DNA of 64,000 bases from Rhizomys pruinosus. Its lineage: Eukaryota; Chordata; Mammalia; Rodentia; Spalacidae. The notes beneath the pieces were generated by a model. It did no database searches, was not told the DNA's origin, and saw only the letters and a program-made list of their open reading frames with translations. Positions 34,074-44,182 of the stretch are shown piece after piece. The number at the start of each line of letters is the position of its first letter. Within the stretch, counting starts at the first letter, position 1. The position numbers were made by a program, and so were the translations under genes. The DNA lies in contig VZQC01005680.1 of assembly GCA_009823505.1 (NCBI GenBank), forward strand, positions 5,203,777 to 5,267,776. Reading direction: 5' to 3'.

Positions 34074-34469
34074 TGTACATGTTTATTTCTTATACTTTCC
34101 TAGGACTAGCAGTGCTAGATTATGGGCTAGGCATCTATTCAGCTTTAGAAGACTTTGTTAAGCATTTTTTTTCAAATAACTTTTTTGGATTACCTTCTAA
34201 ATGGCAATATATGAGATTCCAAGTTCCTCCATATATTTGGCAATATTTGATACTGTCAGTCTTTTTCATTTAGGCATAGTCATGAGTATATAGAATTACT
34301 TCACTATGATCTTTGTTTATATGCTTCAATTTTATAAATGTTTCATGTCTATTGATCAGAGGGCATAGAATTGTCAAATAGTTTTTCCAGTAGATTTTCC
34401 TATTATTTAAATGTGCATTATTTTCTACAACTGATGAACCAGTTATTATCCATTATACTAAAATCAATA

Positions 34470-34624
34470 ATTGCTGGGCATGGTGGTGCATGCCTTTTAT
34501 CCTAGCACTCTGGAGGCAGAGGGAGGTGGATCTCTGTGAGTTCAAGGCCAGCCTGGGCTACAGAATGAGTTCCAGGCCAGCTGGGGCTACAGGGAGACCC
34601 TGTCTCAAAAAGACCAAAAAAAAA
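34470..34624 (+). mobile_element. B1 SINE
   Basis: 'gctgggcatggtggtgcatg' ... 'gaccctgtctcaaaaagacc'; 'aaatcaataatt' flanks both sides. Confidence 0.95.
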
Positions 34625-34679
34625 AATCAATAATTATATTAGAGTTTACTCTTTGTATTATACAGTCTGGGGTTCTTCT

Positions 34680-34860
34680 TTAAGATTTTGTATTTATTCA
34701 TGTGTGTACATGTGTGTCTATGTGAGTACATGCCATTGCGTGCTGGTGCTCCTGGAAGCCAGAAAAGGGCATTGGTGATTGTGAGCTGCGTCATGTGGGT
34801 GCTAGGAACTCAGGTCCTCTGGAAGGGCAGGAAGCACTCTTAACCATCTTTTCAGCCCCC
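34680..34860 (-). repeat. Old B2/B3 SINE
   Basis: 'tacatgtgtgtctatgtgag' ... 'cttaaccatcttttcagccc'. Confidence 0.65.
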
Positions 34861-35792
34861 ACAGTGTGAGGTTCTTAATAAGCATATTAGTACATAGCTT
34901 TCACTTTAAAATCCTTTCTTAACTTTCTAGTGAAATAGCCAGAGAAGTGATCACTTTTCAATGCTTGCACTCTGTGAATTCAGAAATAGCAGTAAAGCAA
35001 ACATATAATAATAAATATAAAATCCTTAAATGAGGAACTTTCTAAAAAATAGTTAAGATATTTAGTAAGAAGATAAAATGTGTTGACCTAGGATACAAAA
35101 TTGGTGAGGTCATGGACTGTAAGGAATCTGGCCTTTGTCAGAGAGGTCAGGCAGCTGGTTGTTACTCGGAGGACAAAACATTACTGGCACTGCTCTCTCA
35201 GTACCTGCCAAAGAACAAGGCAGTATAAAAGTCACATGAAATCTGTGGGAAAATATTTGCTATTTGCTGCTGAAAGCATGAAGAAAGCCCTGTAGGCATT
35301 GATCTGCCAAAGCAACATGGAAGCTTCTATGCTATATCAACCCCTAGTCCATCTGTCAGGTGCTTTTTCCTTAATGGAGGTTGTCAATGAAAGGTCAAAC
35401 CCCTTTTAACCCACATTCATGAAATCTAGTACTTGGTTGAAATCCATAGCCAGATGCTCGTTAAGTCAAAACTTAGTGCTTTATCTCATAGAGCAACTTA
35501 CTATTTTGGTGGTTTGCTGAGAATCCTATAATACTTTTCTTGTGGCTATCTAAATCTTATTACAGGTTTAAATACTAGTACTCAGGAGGCATAAATGGAG
35601 GGACATAATTTCAATATCAGGTCAACTTGAGCTATATAGAAGAAATTAGATATATAAATTTGGGAGGACTGACAAAATCAAACATGTTTAGGATTCAACT
35701 AAACATATGGTGAAGAATGTTTGAGAAAGGTAGACAAAAGTCAAGATTATAAGGATCAGACTAGTTCATCTACCTATGTTAAAGAAAACATA

Positions 35793-35948
35793 CCACCTGG
35801 GTGTTGTGGTTCACAAGCACTCAGGAGGCAGAGGCGGGCAGATCTCTGTGAGTTCAAGGCCAGCCTGGTCTACATAGCGAGCTCTAGGCCAGCTAGGACT
35901 AAAGGGAGACCCTGTCTCAAAAATACCAAAAAAAAAAAAAAAAAAAAA
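35793..35948 (+). mobile_element. B1 SINE
   Basis: 'acctgggtgttgtggttcac' ... 'gaccctgtctcaaaaatacc', A tail. Confidence 0.93.
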
Positions 35949-36175
35949 GGAAAGTACCATAAATTTTTCCATATTTCACTTTCTATATTTCACTGTGAGT
36001 ATATGGGTATGTGGTGTATGTATACGTTTGTGTGGGTCTGTGCATGTGGGCACATATGTATGTGGTATATGTACATATTTGTGTGGGTCTGTGAATATGT
36101 TTAGCCCAGAGATCAATGTTGAGTGTCTCTTGAGATGAGTCTCCACCTTTATTTTTAACTTATTTATGTTAAAAA

Positions 36176-36399
36176 TTTTTTTTATTTTATTTATTTTTGT
36201 ATGTGTATCAGTGTACTGTCCACATGTAGGTTTGTGCACCCATGTTGTGCAATGCCACAGAGGTCAGAAGAGGGTGTCAGATTCCCCTGGAACTGGAGTT
36301 AAAGATGGTTCTCAGCCACCATGTGGGTGCTGGGGATTGAACCCAGGTCCTCTGCAAGAGCAGTCGGCGCTCTTAACCACTAGGCCATCTCTCCAGCCG
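36176..36399 (-). mobile_element. B2 SINE
   Basis: 'tgtgtatcagtgtactgtcc' ... 'ggccatctctccagcc'. Confidence 0.95.
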
Positions 36400-36439
36400 T
36401 CGTTAAAATTTTTAAATAATATTTTTATTATTTGAAACT

Positions 36440-36880
36440 ATCATACATGTATACATACATTTATTATTTATGTGTGTATGTGATGTGTTTGTATGAATGC
36501 AGGCACACATGTACCATAGCACACCTGTGGTCAGAGGACAACTTGTGGGAGTCAGTTCTCTCCTTTCCACCATGTGGGTTCTGGAAATTAAACTCAGTCC
36601 TCAGGCTTAGCAGCAGGTGCCTTAGTCGCCAAGACATCTCGCCACCCCCCCCCTTTTATTATTTTCTTTCTTTTTCTTTTTTGGGGACCATCTCTCATTG
36701 AACCTACAGCTCATTGATTTGGCTCCGCTCACTGGCCACTGAGCTCCAGAGAGCCTTCTCTCTGTTCCTCCAGTTACCATCATGCCTAACTTTTTGAACA
36801 TCAAGTACAGGAGATCCAAACTCAGGTCTTCTTGCATGCACAGGAGGCCTTTTACTGCCTGAGCCCTCTCTTCAGCTGCC
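36440..36880 (-). repeat. Composite of old rodent SINEs
   Basis: 'ggaaattaaactcagtcctc' ... 'cgccaagacatctcgccacc', then 'gaccatctctcattgaacct', the family also seen at 5,085-5,345. Confidence 0.5.
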
Positions 36881-37205
36881 TCAGGTTTGCAGTGTGTAGT
36901 GACCTACACACTGCGTCAGTAGAATTTATTGCATAGCTATAATAATGGCAGAAAGAGTAAAAGAAAGCTAAATGAAAATAGTCTGGATTTTTATAGATTT
37001 AGTTGTCCAGCTTTTCTTCTAAGTAAATAATAAAACAAAAAGAAACTTAAAACTTGGTACAAATATTATATTCTAGTCAGTTATTATAGTTCTAGTAAAT
37101 TACTGACACTGTTGAAAAATTATTTTAGCCATAATTTAGAGTGTCCAAAATAAGACCTTTAATTGATTCAAAAACAACCTCATTAGTTCTGTCATTTGCT
37201 TTTAG

Positions 37206-37327
37206 ATCTGGAGGATGGCCAGAAGCAGACCATGGTCAGTGATCGGACAGAAGCCTTCACGACAGCCCGAAATCTATTGGCCTCAGGAGCTGATGCTATT
37301 GAAAGAATTATGTCTTCGTACAAAGAG
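37206..37327 (+). CDS. Abcd2: Abcd2 exon 3
   Basis: 122 bp between ttttag and gtactt. It encodes [18 protein letters not shown], then [18 protein letters not shown] and SSYKE, matching ABCD2 around residues 374-414, the cytosol-side connection between the last transmembrane helices. The first two bases complete the D codon begun in exon 2, and the exon ends in phase 0. A B1 insertion starts only ~35 bp downstream of the donor. Confidence 0.95.
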
Positions 37328-37361
37328 GTACTTGCATTTCTTATTAATTTGTTTAAAATAG

Positions 37362-37535
37362 TAGCTGGCTGTGGTGGTGAATGCCTTTTATCCCAGCACT
37401 TGGGAGGCAGAGGCAGGCAGATCTCTGTGAGATTGAAGATGGGCTGGTCTACATAGTAAATTCCAGGCCAGCTGGGACTACAGGGAAACCCTGTCTCAAA
37501 AAGACAACAAGCAACAACAACAAAAACAACAAAAA
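37362..37535 (+). mobile_element. B1 SINE close to exon 3 donor
   Basis: 'gtagctggctgtggtggtga' ... 'aaaccctgtctcaaaaagac', ending in a CAA-rich tail; begins ~35 bp after the exon. Confidence 0.92.
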
Positions 37536-37977
37536 TGATATCCATTTGAAAAGAAAGTAAAATGTAAATAATTACATATGCATAGTGTTTTAGAAACACG
37601 TCTTCCTCTACCAAAAACTCGTAAGAGTATAATTAACAATGTGTTACTACTAATACATTTTTGTTTTCTCTTTTTCTGTCTGAAGCAAGACATATTTGCT
37701 CCTTAATTAAGAGAAAACAAAAGAATTCCTCAAGTGTGGATTCTAGAGCCAGTACCTAAATTTATATTCACACTTCAGCATTTGCAAATGACATGGAACT
37801 CTTGTCAAGTTCCCTGTCTCTTAGTATCTTTGTTTCCTTATCTGTGATGATAGTACTGATTTTCCATGCTTTCCCACAGTGTAGTTCTCTCCTGTGTCAG
37901 ACCCAGAGTGCCTTGAAAGCAGGAACTGTCATATTTATCTTTCCATTCCTAGTATCCATTTTATACATTTTTATATT

Positions 37978-38108
37978 TGTTTTTTCCACAGGGTCTCATT
38001 AGTCATGGCCCGCCTGGAACATTGCCCAGGTTGACCTCGATCTCTCAGGGATCCTCCTGCCTCTGCCTCCCACGGCTAGGATTAAAGGCACACCACCATG
38101 CCCGGCCC
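37978..38108 (-). mobile_element. Old B1 SINE
   Basis: 'cagggtctcattagtcatgg' ... 'acaccaccatgcccggcc'. Confidence 0.8.
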
Positions 38109-38304
38109 TAGTATACATTTTAATACTTTTTATATCACTAAAACATTTTTAAAGAATGGTAATAAGACCCTGTGGGCCAAGATTAAAAATGACTATTCAA
38201 TTCAGCTATTCCTATGAATTCTTTACCACTATTAATTTTTCTTAAGTTCTTAGAAATTATAAGTCAATATAAATTGATAGAGCAACTGTTTTAAATTTTT
38301 TTTG

Positions 38305-38691
38305 AATTGCTGTGACAAAACACTCTGACCAATACCAAGTTAAGGAGGAAAGGGTTTATTCATCTTACTTCTTTCAGGTCACAGATCATCACTTAGGGAG
38401 CCCAAGGTAGGAACTCAGGGCAGGAACATGGAAAGCTGAAGCATAGGCCATGGAGGAACACTGTTTACTGGCTTGCTCCCCTGGCCCATGCTCAGCCTGC
38501 TTTCTTATACATTACAGAACCACCTGCCCAGGGGTGGCGCAGCCTACAGTGGGCTGGCCCCTCCCACATCACTCAACAATCAAGAAAATGCCCCACAGAC
38601 ATGGCCACAGGCCAGTCCAATGGAAGTAATTCCCCAATTGAGGCTCCCTCAATCCAGGTGTGTCAATTGACACTAAAGCTATCCAGCACAG
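38305..38691 (-). repeat. ~400-bp hAT-like interspersed repeat
   Basis: Minus-strand copy: 'attgctgtgacaaaacactc' ... 'gctatccagcacag'. Confidence 0.65.
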
Positions 38692-39778
38692 TATTTAATA
38701 TTAAGTGACAGAAATTGCTTTGCAAATTAAAACACTCAAAGTCACATAAGGACCTTTATAGATTATCCCCAGTAGAAAAAAATGCCTTCTTTTAGCATTA
38801 TCTTGCCTGTATTTGTTTTGAATTCAAGAATGTTCACTTCCTAAAAGTCTCGTGCTGCTGAGTAGGACAGGAGACCACCACAGCTTCTCTGCTGGCTCCG
38901 TGGAAGCCAAGGTTCCTTTACAGCTAGGGATCTGCAATGAATCCCTGTCCTCTCTCGAAGCCAATTCTTCGACTTCTGTGGACACGTCCCTGTACTCCAC
39001 TCATCCTGTTTACTTGCATTGCTTCTTGCCCTTTTTCATTTGCCCTGCAATTGTGGGTTTTTTTTTTCCATTCTCCCCATTTTATTAAAAAACTTTAGCT
39101 TGTATTCCCCTACTTGAGAGTGAAAGACTTTTCCAGATAACATTTTAGAAATTAAATAGCTGTAACATCAGTGCACAGAAATGAAGTAGTATTAGGATTC
39201 CAAACTTCTCACTCAGAGGCTATTACCACTAGTAATCCCTATTCATCTGCAGCTTAAGTTTTATACACATAAAAGTCTCATCTGTGTGTCAGTATTAGTA
39301 TAGTAGCCTATGTTGTTGTCAGGAAACATTTATTAGTGGCATGCCTCACTTGTCAGTGTCAACATCCCAGTTCTTACACTTTTCTTCACAGTCCCCTGAT
39401 AACAAGGTATTCTCTCAATAGAAGAACAATAGGAAGCCAACCCAAGCTGGACAGCTGGTGGAATTAGAGCAAAGCATCTCTGTGGAGCCCTGGGACTAAA
39501 GCAAAGAGTTAGCTAATAATCTGTCTTGAGAAAAGTCACATAGTTGATCATTTTCCTTAGACTTAAATTGTTTGGCTTGAAAAGAAGCTGGATTGTGGGA
39601 TTTATACTGAAAAGGATTTGAAGCTTTCACTGAGCTCACTTTCACAGTGTGTGCCCTTTAGCACAGATATTCCTCTGCCCAAAGAGGAATTTTGACAATA
39701 ATTTGGGCCAGAAACAAACATTTCATACATTTTATAGTAAGAGGAAAAGTATTTTGTCCTGTTTAAGAAATTTTTACG

Positions 39779-40012
39779 GGGCTGGAGAGATGGCTCAGTG
39801 GTTAAGAGCACTGACTGCTCTTGCAGAGGACCCAGGTTCAGTTCCCAGCACCCACATAGTTCCAGGGGAATCCAACACCCTCTTCTGACCTCTGTGGCAT
39901 TGCATGACATGGGCGCACCAACTTACATGCAGACAGTACATTAACACACTGTGTGAATAAAAAATAATAAATAAAAATTTAAAAAATATTTTTTAAAATA
40001 TACGTTTAAAAA
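39779..40012 (+). mobile_element. B2 SINE, left arm of inverted pair
   Basis: 'ggggctggagagatggctca' ... A-rich end; a ~30-bp internal part is missing relative to other copies. Confidence 0.93.
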
Positions 40013-40268
40013 AAATTTTTTTAATTTTTTAAAATTTTTATTTATTTCTGTAGGTGTATGAATGTACTGTCTGCATGCAGGTCTGTGCACCCGTGTCGTG
40101 CAATGCCGCAGAGGTCAGAAGAGGGTCTCGGATTCCCCTGGAACTGGAGTTCTCCTGGAATTGGAGTTTCAGTCGGTTCTTGGCCGCCATGTGGGTGCTG
40201 GGGATCGAACCTGGGTCCTCTGTAAGAGCGGTCGGTGCTCTTAACCACTAGGCCATCTCTCCAGCCCC
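40013..40268 (-). mobile_element. B2 SINE, right arm of inverted pair
   Basis: 'tgtatgaatgtactgtctgc' ... 'ccatctctccagcccc'. A duplicated 'ggaactggagttctcctgga' stretch is inside. Confidence 0.93.
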
Positions 40269-40288
40269 CCCCCCAAAAGAAATTTTTA

Positions 40289-40419
40289 CAGCCTGGTGTG
40301 GTGGCACATGAGAGGCAGGCAGATCTCGGTGAGTTCAAGGCCAGCCTGGTCTACAGAGCGAGTTCCAGGCCAGCTAGGGATACAGGGAGACCCTGTCTCA
40401 AAAAGACCAAAAAAAAATT
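40289..40419 (+). mobile_element. B1 SINE, internally deleted
   Basis: 'gcctggtgtggtggcacatg' jumps straight to 'agaggcaggcagatctcggt', so ~25 bp are lost. Confidence 0.9.
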
Positions 40420-40990
40420 TTTACATACAAGCATATATACACACATATGGACATACATGCACACTTGTACACACACAAAAGCAGAATTAACTGTTTGCAT
40501 TTAAAATTCAACTAATAAATAGAACTTGAGCTAATGTCATATTGTTGTTCATTATTCTGTTTCTAAATTTGTTTGAATACACACATATTGTAGTACTGGA
40601 AATTGAACCCAGGATTTCATGCATGCTAAGCAAGTGCTCCATCACTGAGCTATGTATCCAGCTTAGTATTCTATTTTAAACAGAGAAAGAAAACCCATCA
40701 AATATAAAAGTTTATTATTTTATTGAAACAAGGGCTAAATCAGAAATTTAGCTAAATAATCCTTAATGGATTCATTAATATTCGGAAATTTTATTTCAGT
40801 TTGAACCGAAACATAAATATTTTTGTTTTACAATTCCAATCAAATTTACACTGTCATCATCCTATAGTGTTCCTTTGATAAACTTTTTTCTGCTGTTTCA
40901 GTTATCAAATATTCATTTGTTATATATAGTAAAATAGAATCTTAAACATTAAATCAAGAAATTTGCATAATTACCTAATTTTAAAACTCT

Positions 40991-41072
40991 ATCACAGATG
41001 TATTAACTCATTCTTTACATATTGATTTTAGATCACAGATGTATTAACTCATTCTTTACATAATGATTTTAG
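40991..41072 (+). repeat. 41-bp tandem duplication spanning the exon 4 acceptor
   Basis: Copies 40,991-41,031 and 41,032-41,072 differ at one base (catattgatt/cataatgatt). Each ends in gattttag, so two acceptors stand 41 bp apart in front of exon 4. Confidence 0.97.
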
Positions 41073-41241
41073 ATTACTGAATTAGCAGGCTATACTGCTA
41101 GAGTATACAATATGTTTTGGGTCTTTGATGAAGTAAAAAGAGGCATTTATAAGAGAAGTGCTGTCATTCAAGAGCCTGAAAACCATAGCAAGAATGGAAC
41201 TGATGTAGAATCACCCCTCAGTGACACCCTGGCAATCAAAG
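41073..41241 (+). CDS. Abcd2: Abcd2 exon 4
   Basis: 169 bp, the same length as ABCD1 exon 4 as I know it. Encodes [40 protein letters not shown] and PLSDTLAIK plus one base, the linker from the membrane domain to the nucleotide-binding domain. The middle ([18 protein letters not shown]) is the variable part of the family. Donor is aaag|gtatga. The acceptor gattttag at 41,065-41,072 is preceded 41 bp earlier by an almost identical one; only the downstream one keeps the frame. Confidence 0.95.
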
Positions 41242-42062
41242 GTATGAAACTCAGGGGGTGGGAGGTTGCAGTTTCCTTATATTTCCATGCCTTTTTATCA
41301 TCAGAAACAAAGTTTTCTTTTTTAGAAAACAGGTTTTTTTTTAGTTACTAAGAGCTAACATTTAAATAACAAACATTATTATTTAAACACCCATCCCCAA
41401 AATTAGCATTTCAGTTTAAGTGGTTGCAACCAATAGTGCAATTAAAAAGGTTTTGCTACTTGTGTTTATGAAAAAAGTGCTCACACTAGATTTGGAGATA
41501 GCATATGGCTGAATGGGTTGTTGGCTTTTGAAATTGAAGTAGTAAGTAGAATAAGAGGCATTTCTAAATTAGTTTATTATGTATTAAAATACAACATTCT
41601 GCTGGGCGTGGTGTCACATGTATCTAGTCCCAGCACTCAGGAGGCAGAAGCAGGCAGATCTATGTGAGATCAAGGCCAACCTGGTCTACATAACCAGTTC
41701 TAGGCCAACTGGGAGTACAATTCTGTTTTGGGGTCAGTGTGCGGGGTTTTTTTTTCTGTAAGAAAGATTAAATTTAGGGAAAAAGTACCTCCAAAATGTA
41801 TGACTAGGTTATATCAGATTAGGATAAGATCTGACATAATTAATGGATATTAGGTTACAAATTTTTATTTCCTCAGAAAGATTTTATAAATGGATAAAAC
41901 TATAGATTTACATTAAAATTTATTTCATATAGATTTATACTTCCCCTGACTTACTTTTGCAAATTATAATTTATTTAACATTACATAGTAGTATCCTTTA
42001 AGTTATTTAATTACCAGTAACCTATGATTGTTTTTGTAACTTAAACTGTCCCTTAATTATAG
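41242..42062 (+). other. Abcd2: Abcd2 intron 4
   Basis: 821 bp, gtatga...attatag. AT-rich, with one partial B1 at about 41,600-41,720 and nothing else recognised. Confidence 0.85.
41602..41722 (+). mobile_element. B1 SINE, partial
   Basis: 'ctgggcgtggtgtcacatgt' ... 'aggccaactgggagtacaat'. Confidence 0.85.
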
Positions 42063-42157
42063 GAAGAGTTATTGATGTGGATCATGGAATTACTTGTGAA
42101 AATGTTCCCATAATTACACCAGCAGGAGAAGTGGTGGCTTCCAGGCTAAACTTCAAA
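42063..42157 (+). CDS. Abcd2: Abcd2 exon 5, start of nucleotide-binding domain
   Basis: 95 bp, the same length as ABCD1 exon 5 as I know it. Reads [20 protein letters not shown], then [12 protein letters not shown]: the first beta strands of the ABC domain with the aromatic-contact region ahead of Walker A. Acceptor attatag|gaag, donor tcaaa|gtaaga. A B2 remnant is inserted 24 bp beyond the donor. Confidence 0.95.
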
Positions 42158-42180
42158 GTAAGATGCCATTCAAAAGTCTT

Positions 42181-42292
42181 TTTTAAATTTTTTTATTTAT
42201 TTTTGTATGTATATGAATGTACTGTCTGCATATAGGTTGGTGCACCCGTGTCGTGCAATGCCACAGAGGTCAGAAGAGGGTGTCTCCAGCCC
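42181..42292 (-). mobile_element. B2 SINE, internally deleted, next to exon 5
   Basis: 'atatgaatgtactgtctgca' ... 'cagaagagggtgtctccagc', with its middle missing; flanked by tcaaaagtctt (42,170-42,180 and 42,293-42,303). Confidence 0.9.
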
Positions 42293-42808
42293 TCAAAAGT
42301 CTTCTGATTGTTGCCTTTCCACTAATACAGAACAACCCAGGATTCATGTGCCCTATGTTAGTACTTGGTGAGAGGAGCTTATGGAAAAGGGGAAATCAAA
42401 AGAGGTGTGGACAGTGGCTCAGTTACAGAAGCAGTGCCTTCCTCAGAAAGCAGAAGAGAGGAATTTGATTTGAACCACTTTTTTGCCAAGTTGAAAATGA
42501 AAATGACAGTATACTAACAGCCTAGATAAGGTAGCTTTGGGGAACAGTAGGAAATTGCCTCAGAAACCAATATCTGGAAATGGATTTTACTTTATTAATA
42601 AAAATTGCTAAGAAATCTATAAAACTCTACATTTATATACTTTCTAGAATATGATTTTTCCTCAAAAGTCATTAGCAAACTCAGTAATTGCATATTTCCT
42701 AACTTTAATTTCAACTTTAAATAATCATATTTGTGATTAGAAAAAATAATCAGAAGATTCATATATTCAATTTGGTTTTTACTTCTGTTAAAAATAATTT
42801 ATGGATCT

Positions 42809-43230
42809 GAGATCTCCCGAGACCAGCTGAAGCAAGCGCAGGTAGGTAGGTAAGAGCTGGGTGCTTCAGCAAGGCTGACTGTTGATTGACTTAATCTAGT
42901 TAATATGTTAATCCAGTTGTCTTTGGCTTAATTAAATTTGTGGCTGTGGGGGGTGGAGTTATCCTCCCAGCGGGTATAAAAGGTAGGGTGTGCGAGTCCT
43001 GAGATCTGAGATCTCCGGAGACCAGCTGAAGCAAGCACAGGTAGAGAGGTAGGAGTTGGGTGCTTCAGCAAGGCTGATTGATGATTGACTTAATCTAGTT
43101 AATCCATTAATCTGGTTGTCTTTGGTTTAATTGGCTTTTGTGGCTGTGGGGGGTGGAGTTATCGTCCCAGCTGGTATAAAAGGTGGGTTTGTGTGAGTCC
43201 TGAGATCTGAGATCTCCTGAGACCAGCTGA
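42809..43230 (+). promoter_or_regulatory. L1 5' UTR tandem monomers with TATA-like boxes
   Basis: Two complete monomers (42,809-43,007, 199 bp; 43,008-43,208, 201 bp) and the start of a third at 43,209, each opening 'gagatctcc.gagaccagct'. Each full monomer has 'tataaaagg' near its end (42,975 and 43,175) after 'gtggagttatc'. Rodent L1 monomers act as internal promoters. Confidence 0.8.
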
Positions 43231-43397
43231 AGTGCAGGTACTGGGGCTCGGGCTAAAGAGCACCCACCCTCCGCCACCACCCCCACACACCCACCAACTG
43301 AGATTACAAAGGCATCTGAAGGAGGCAAGCAAAGCAAGCCTTCAACACGGTGAAGAGGCATTTAGGACTCACATTGGAATACAGGCAAGGAGAAGCC

Positions 43398-43604
43398 CAT
43401 ATGCCAGGAACAAGAAGAAGAGACAACATGGGAAAGGGGCAGGATAATCCCGCACCAAGCTCTACCAATGATATGGAAAATTCCTACAGTGGGATCCCTC
43501 TGGGGATGGCCCAGGAAACAGATATCAGAAACACAATTGGGAACACATTTAAAGAACTACAAGATTATAAAGAGAAAATCAAAGAACTAAAAAAAGAGAA
43601 TTAA
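43398..43604 (+). pseudogene. L1 ORF1 N-terminal part
   Basis: From the ATG at 43,398 the frame reads a basic N terminus (MPGTRRRDNMGKG) and the start of a Lys/Glu-rich coiled coil (ELQDYKEKIKELKKEN). It hits a TAA at 43,602. The coiled coil continues in another frame, so ORF1 is frameshifted here. Confidence 0.8.
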
Positions 43605-43702
43605 GAACTCAAGAAGGACCTAGAGAGAGAGAATGACAAACTCTGGAAGGAAGTAGAAACACTGAAAAGATCCCATGCTGAAAAAGTTAAGGAAACCAAC
43701 CA

Positions 43703-44182
43703 GTGAAGCAAAGCTACAGGAAGAGATTGAGAAACTACAAAAAAGAAGTAGAAATACTAAAGAAATCAGAAGAGGAAATGAAAAAGGAAATCAAACAGTC
43801 ATCCATTCAGGAGGAAAGGAATGAAAAAAGCCTCAGAAGCAGAATGGAGGAAGCAGAACGAAGAATATCAGATCTGGAAGATAACACAGAACAACTAAAA
43901 ACCTCAAGGAAAGATTATGAAAATTTTAAAAATACACAAAAGTGGAACAACCAGGAACTGTGGGACACTATGAAAAGATCAAACCTCCACATCATAGGAA
44001 TAGAGGAAGGAGAAGAATCCCAAGAGAATGGTATTGATCAGATCTTCAACAGAATAATAGATGAAAACTTCCCCAAACGACCAAAAAATGACAAACCTAT
44101 ACAAACACAAAAAGCACATAGAACTCCAAACGACAGAGCAGAAAAGAATACCCCACACCCAATCAAGTTAAAAAAATGCTAG
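43703..44182 (+). pseudogene. L1 ORF1 middle part: coiled coil into RRM
   Basis: 160 codons read as a long coiled coil (EEEMKKEIKQSSIQEERNEK, EEAERRISDLEDNTEQLK), then RSNLHIIGIEEGEE, the start of the RNA-binding RRM domain of L1 ORF1p. It stops at 44,180, short of the C-terminal domain, which continues in shifted frames. Confidence 0.85.

Larger units (their letters stand above)
28398..37205 (+). other. Abcd2: Abcd2 intron 2
   Basis: 8.8 kb, gtaatg...ttttag. It holds B1 and B2 insertions, a hAT-like repeat at 33,664-34,073, a GA microsatellite at 31,893-31,940, older SINEs and otherwise AT-rich DNA without recognised coding sequence. Confidence 0.85.
37328..41072 (+). other. Abcd2: Abcd2 intron 3
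   Basis: 3.7 kb. Contains a B1, an older minus-strand B1, a hAT-like repeat (38,305-38,691), an inverted pair of B2s (39,779-40,268) and another B1. It ends in a 41-bp tandem duplication that includes the acceptor site. Confidence 0.85.

Noticed and set aside
37192..37614. 140-codon minus-strand frame over exon 3
   Set aside because: Antisense shadow of Abcd2 exon 3 and the adjacent B1.
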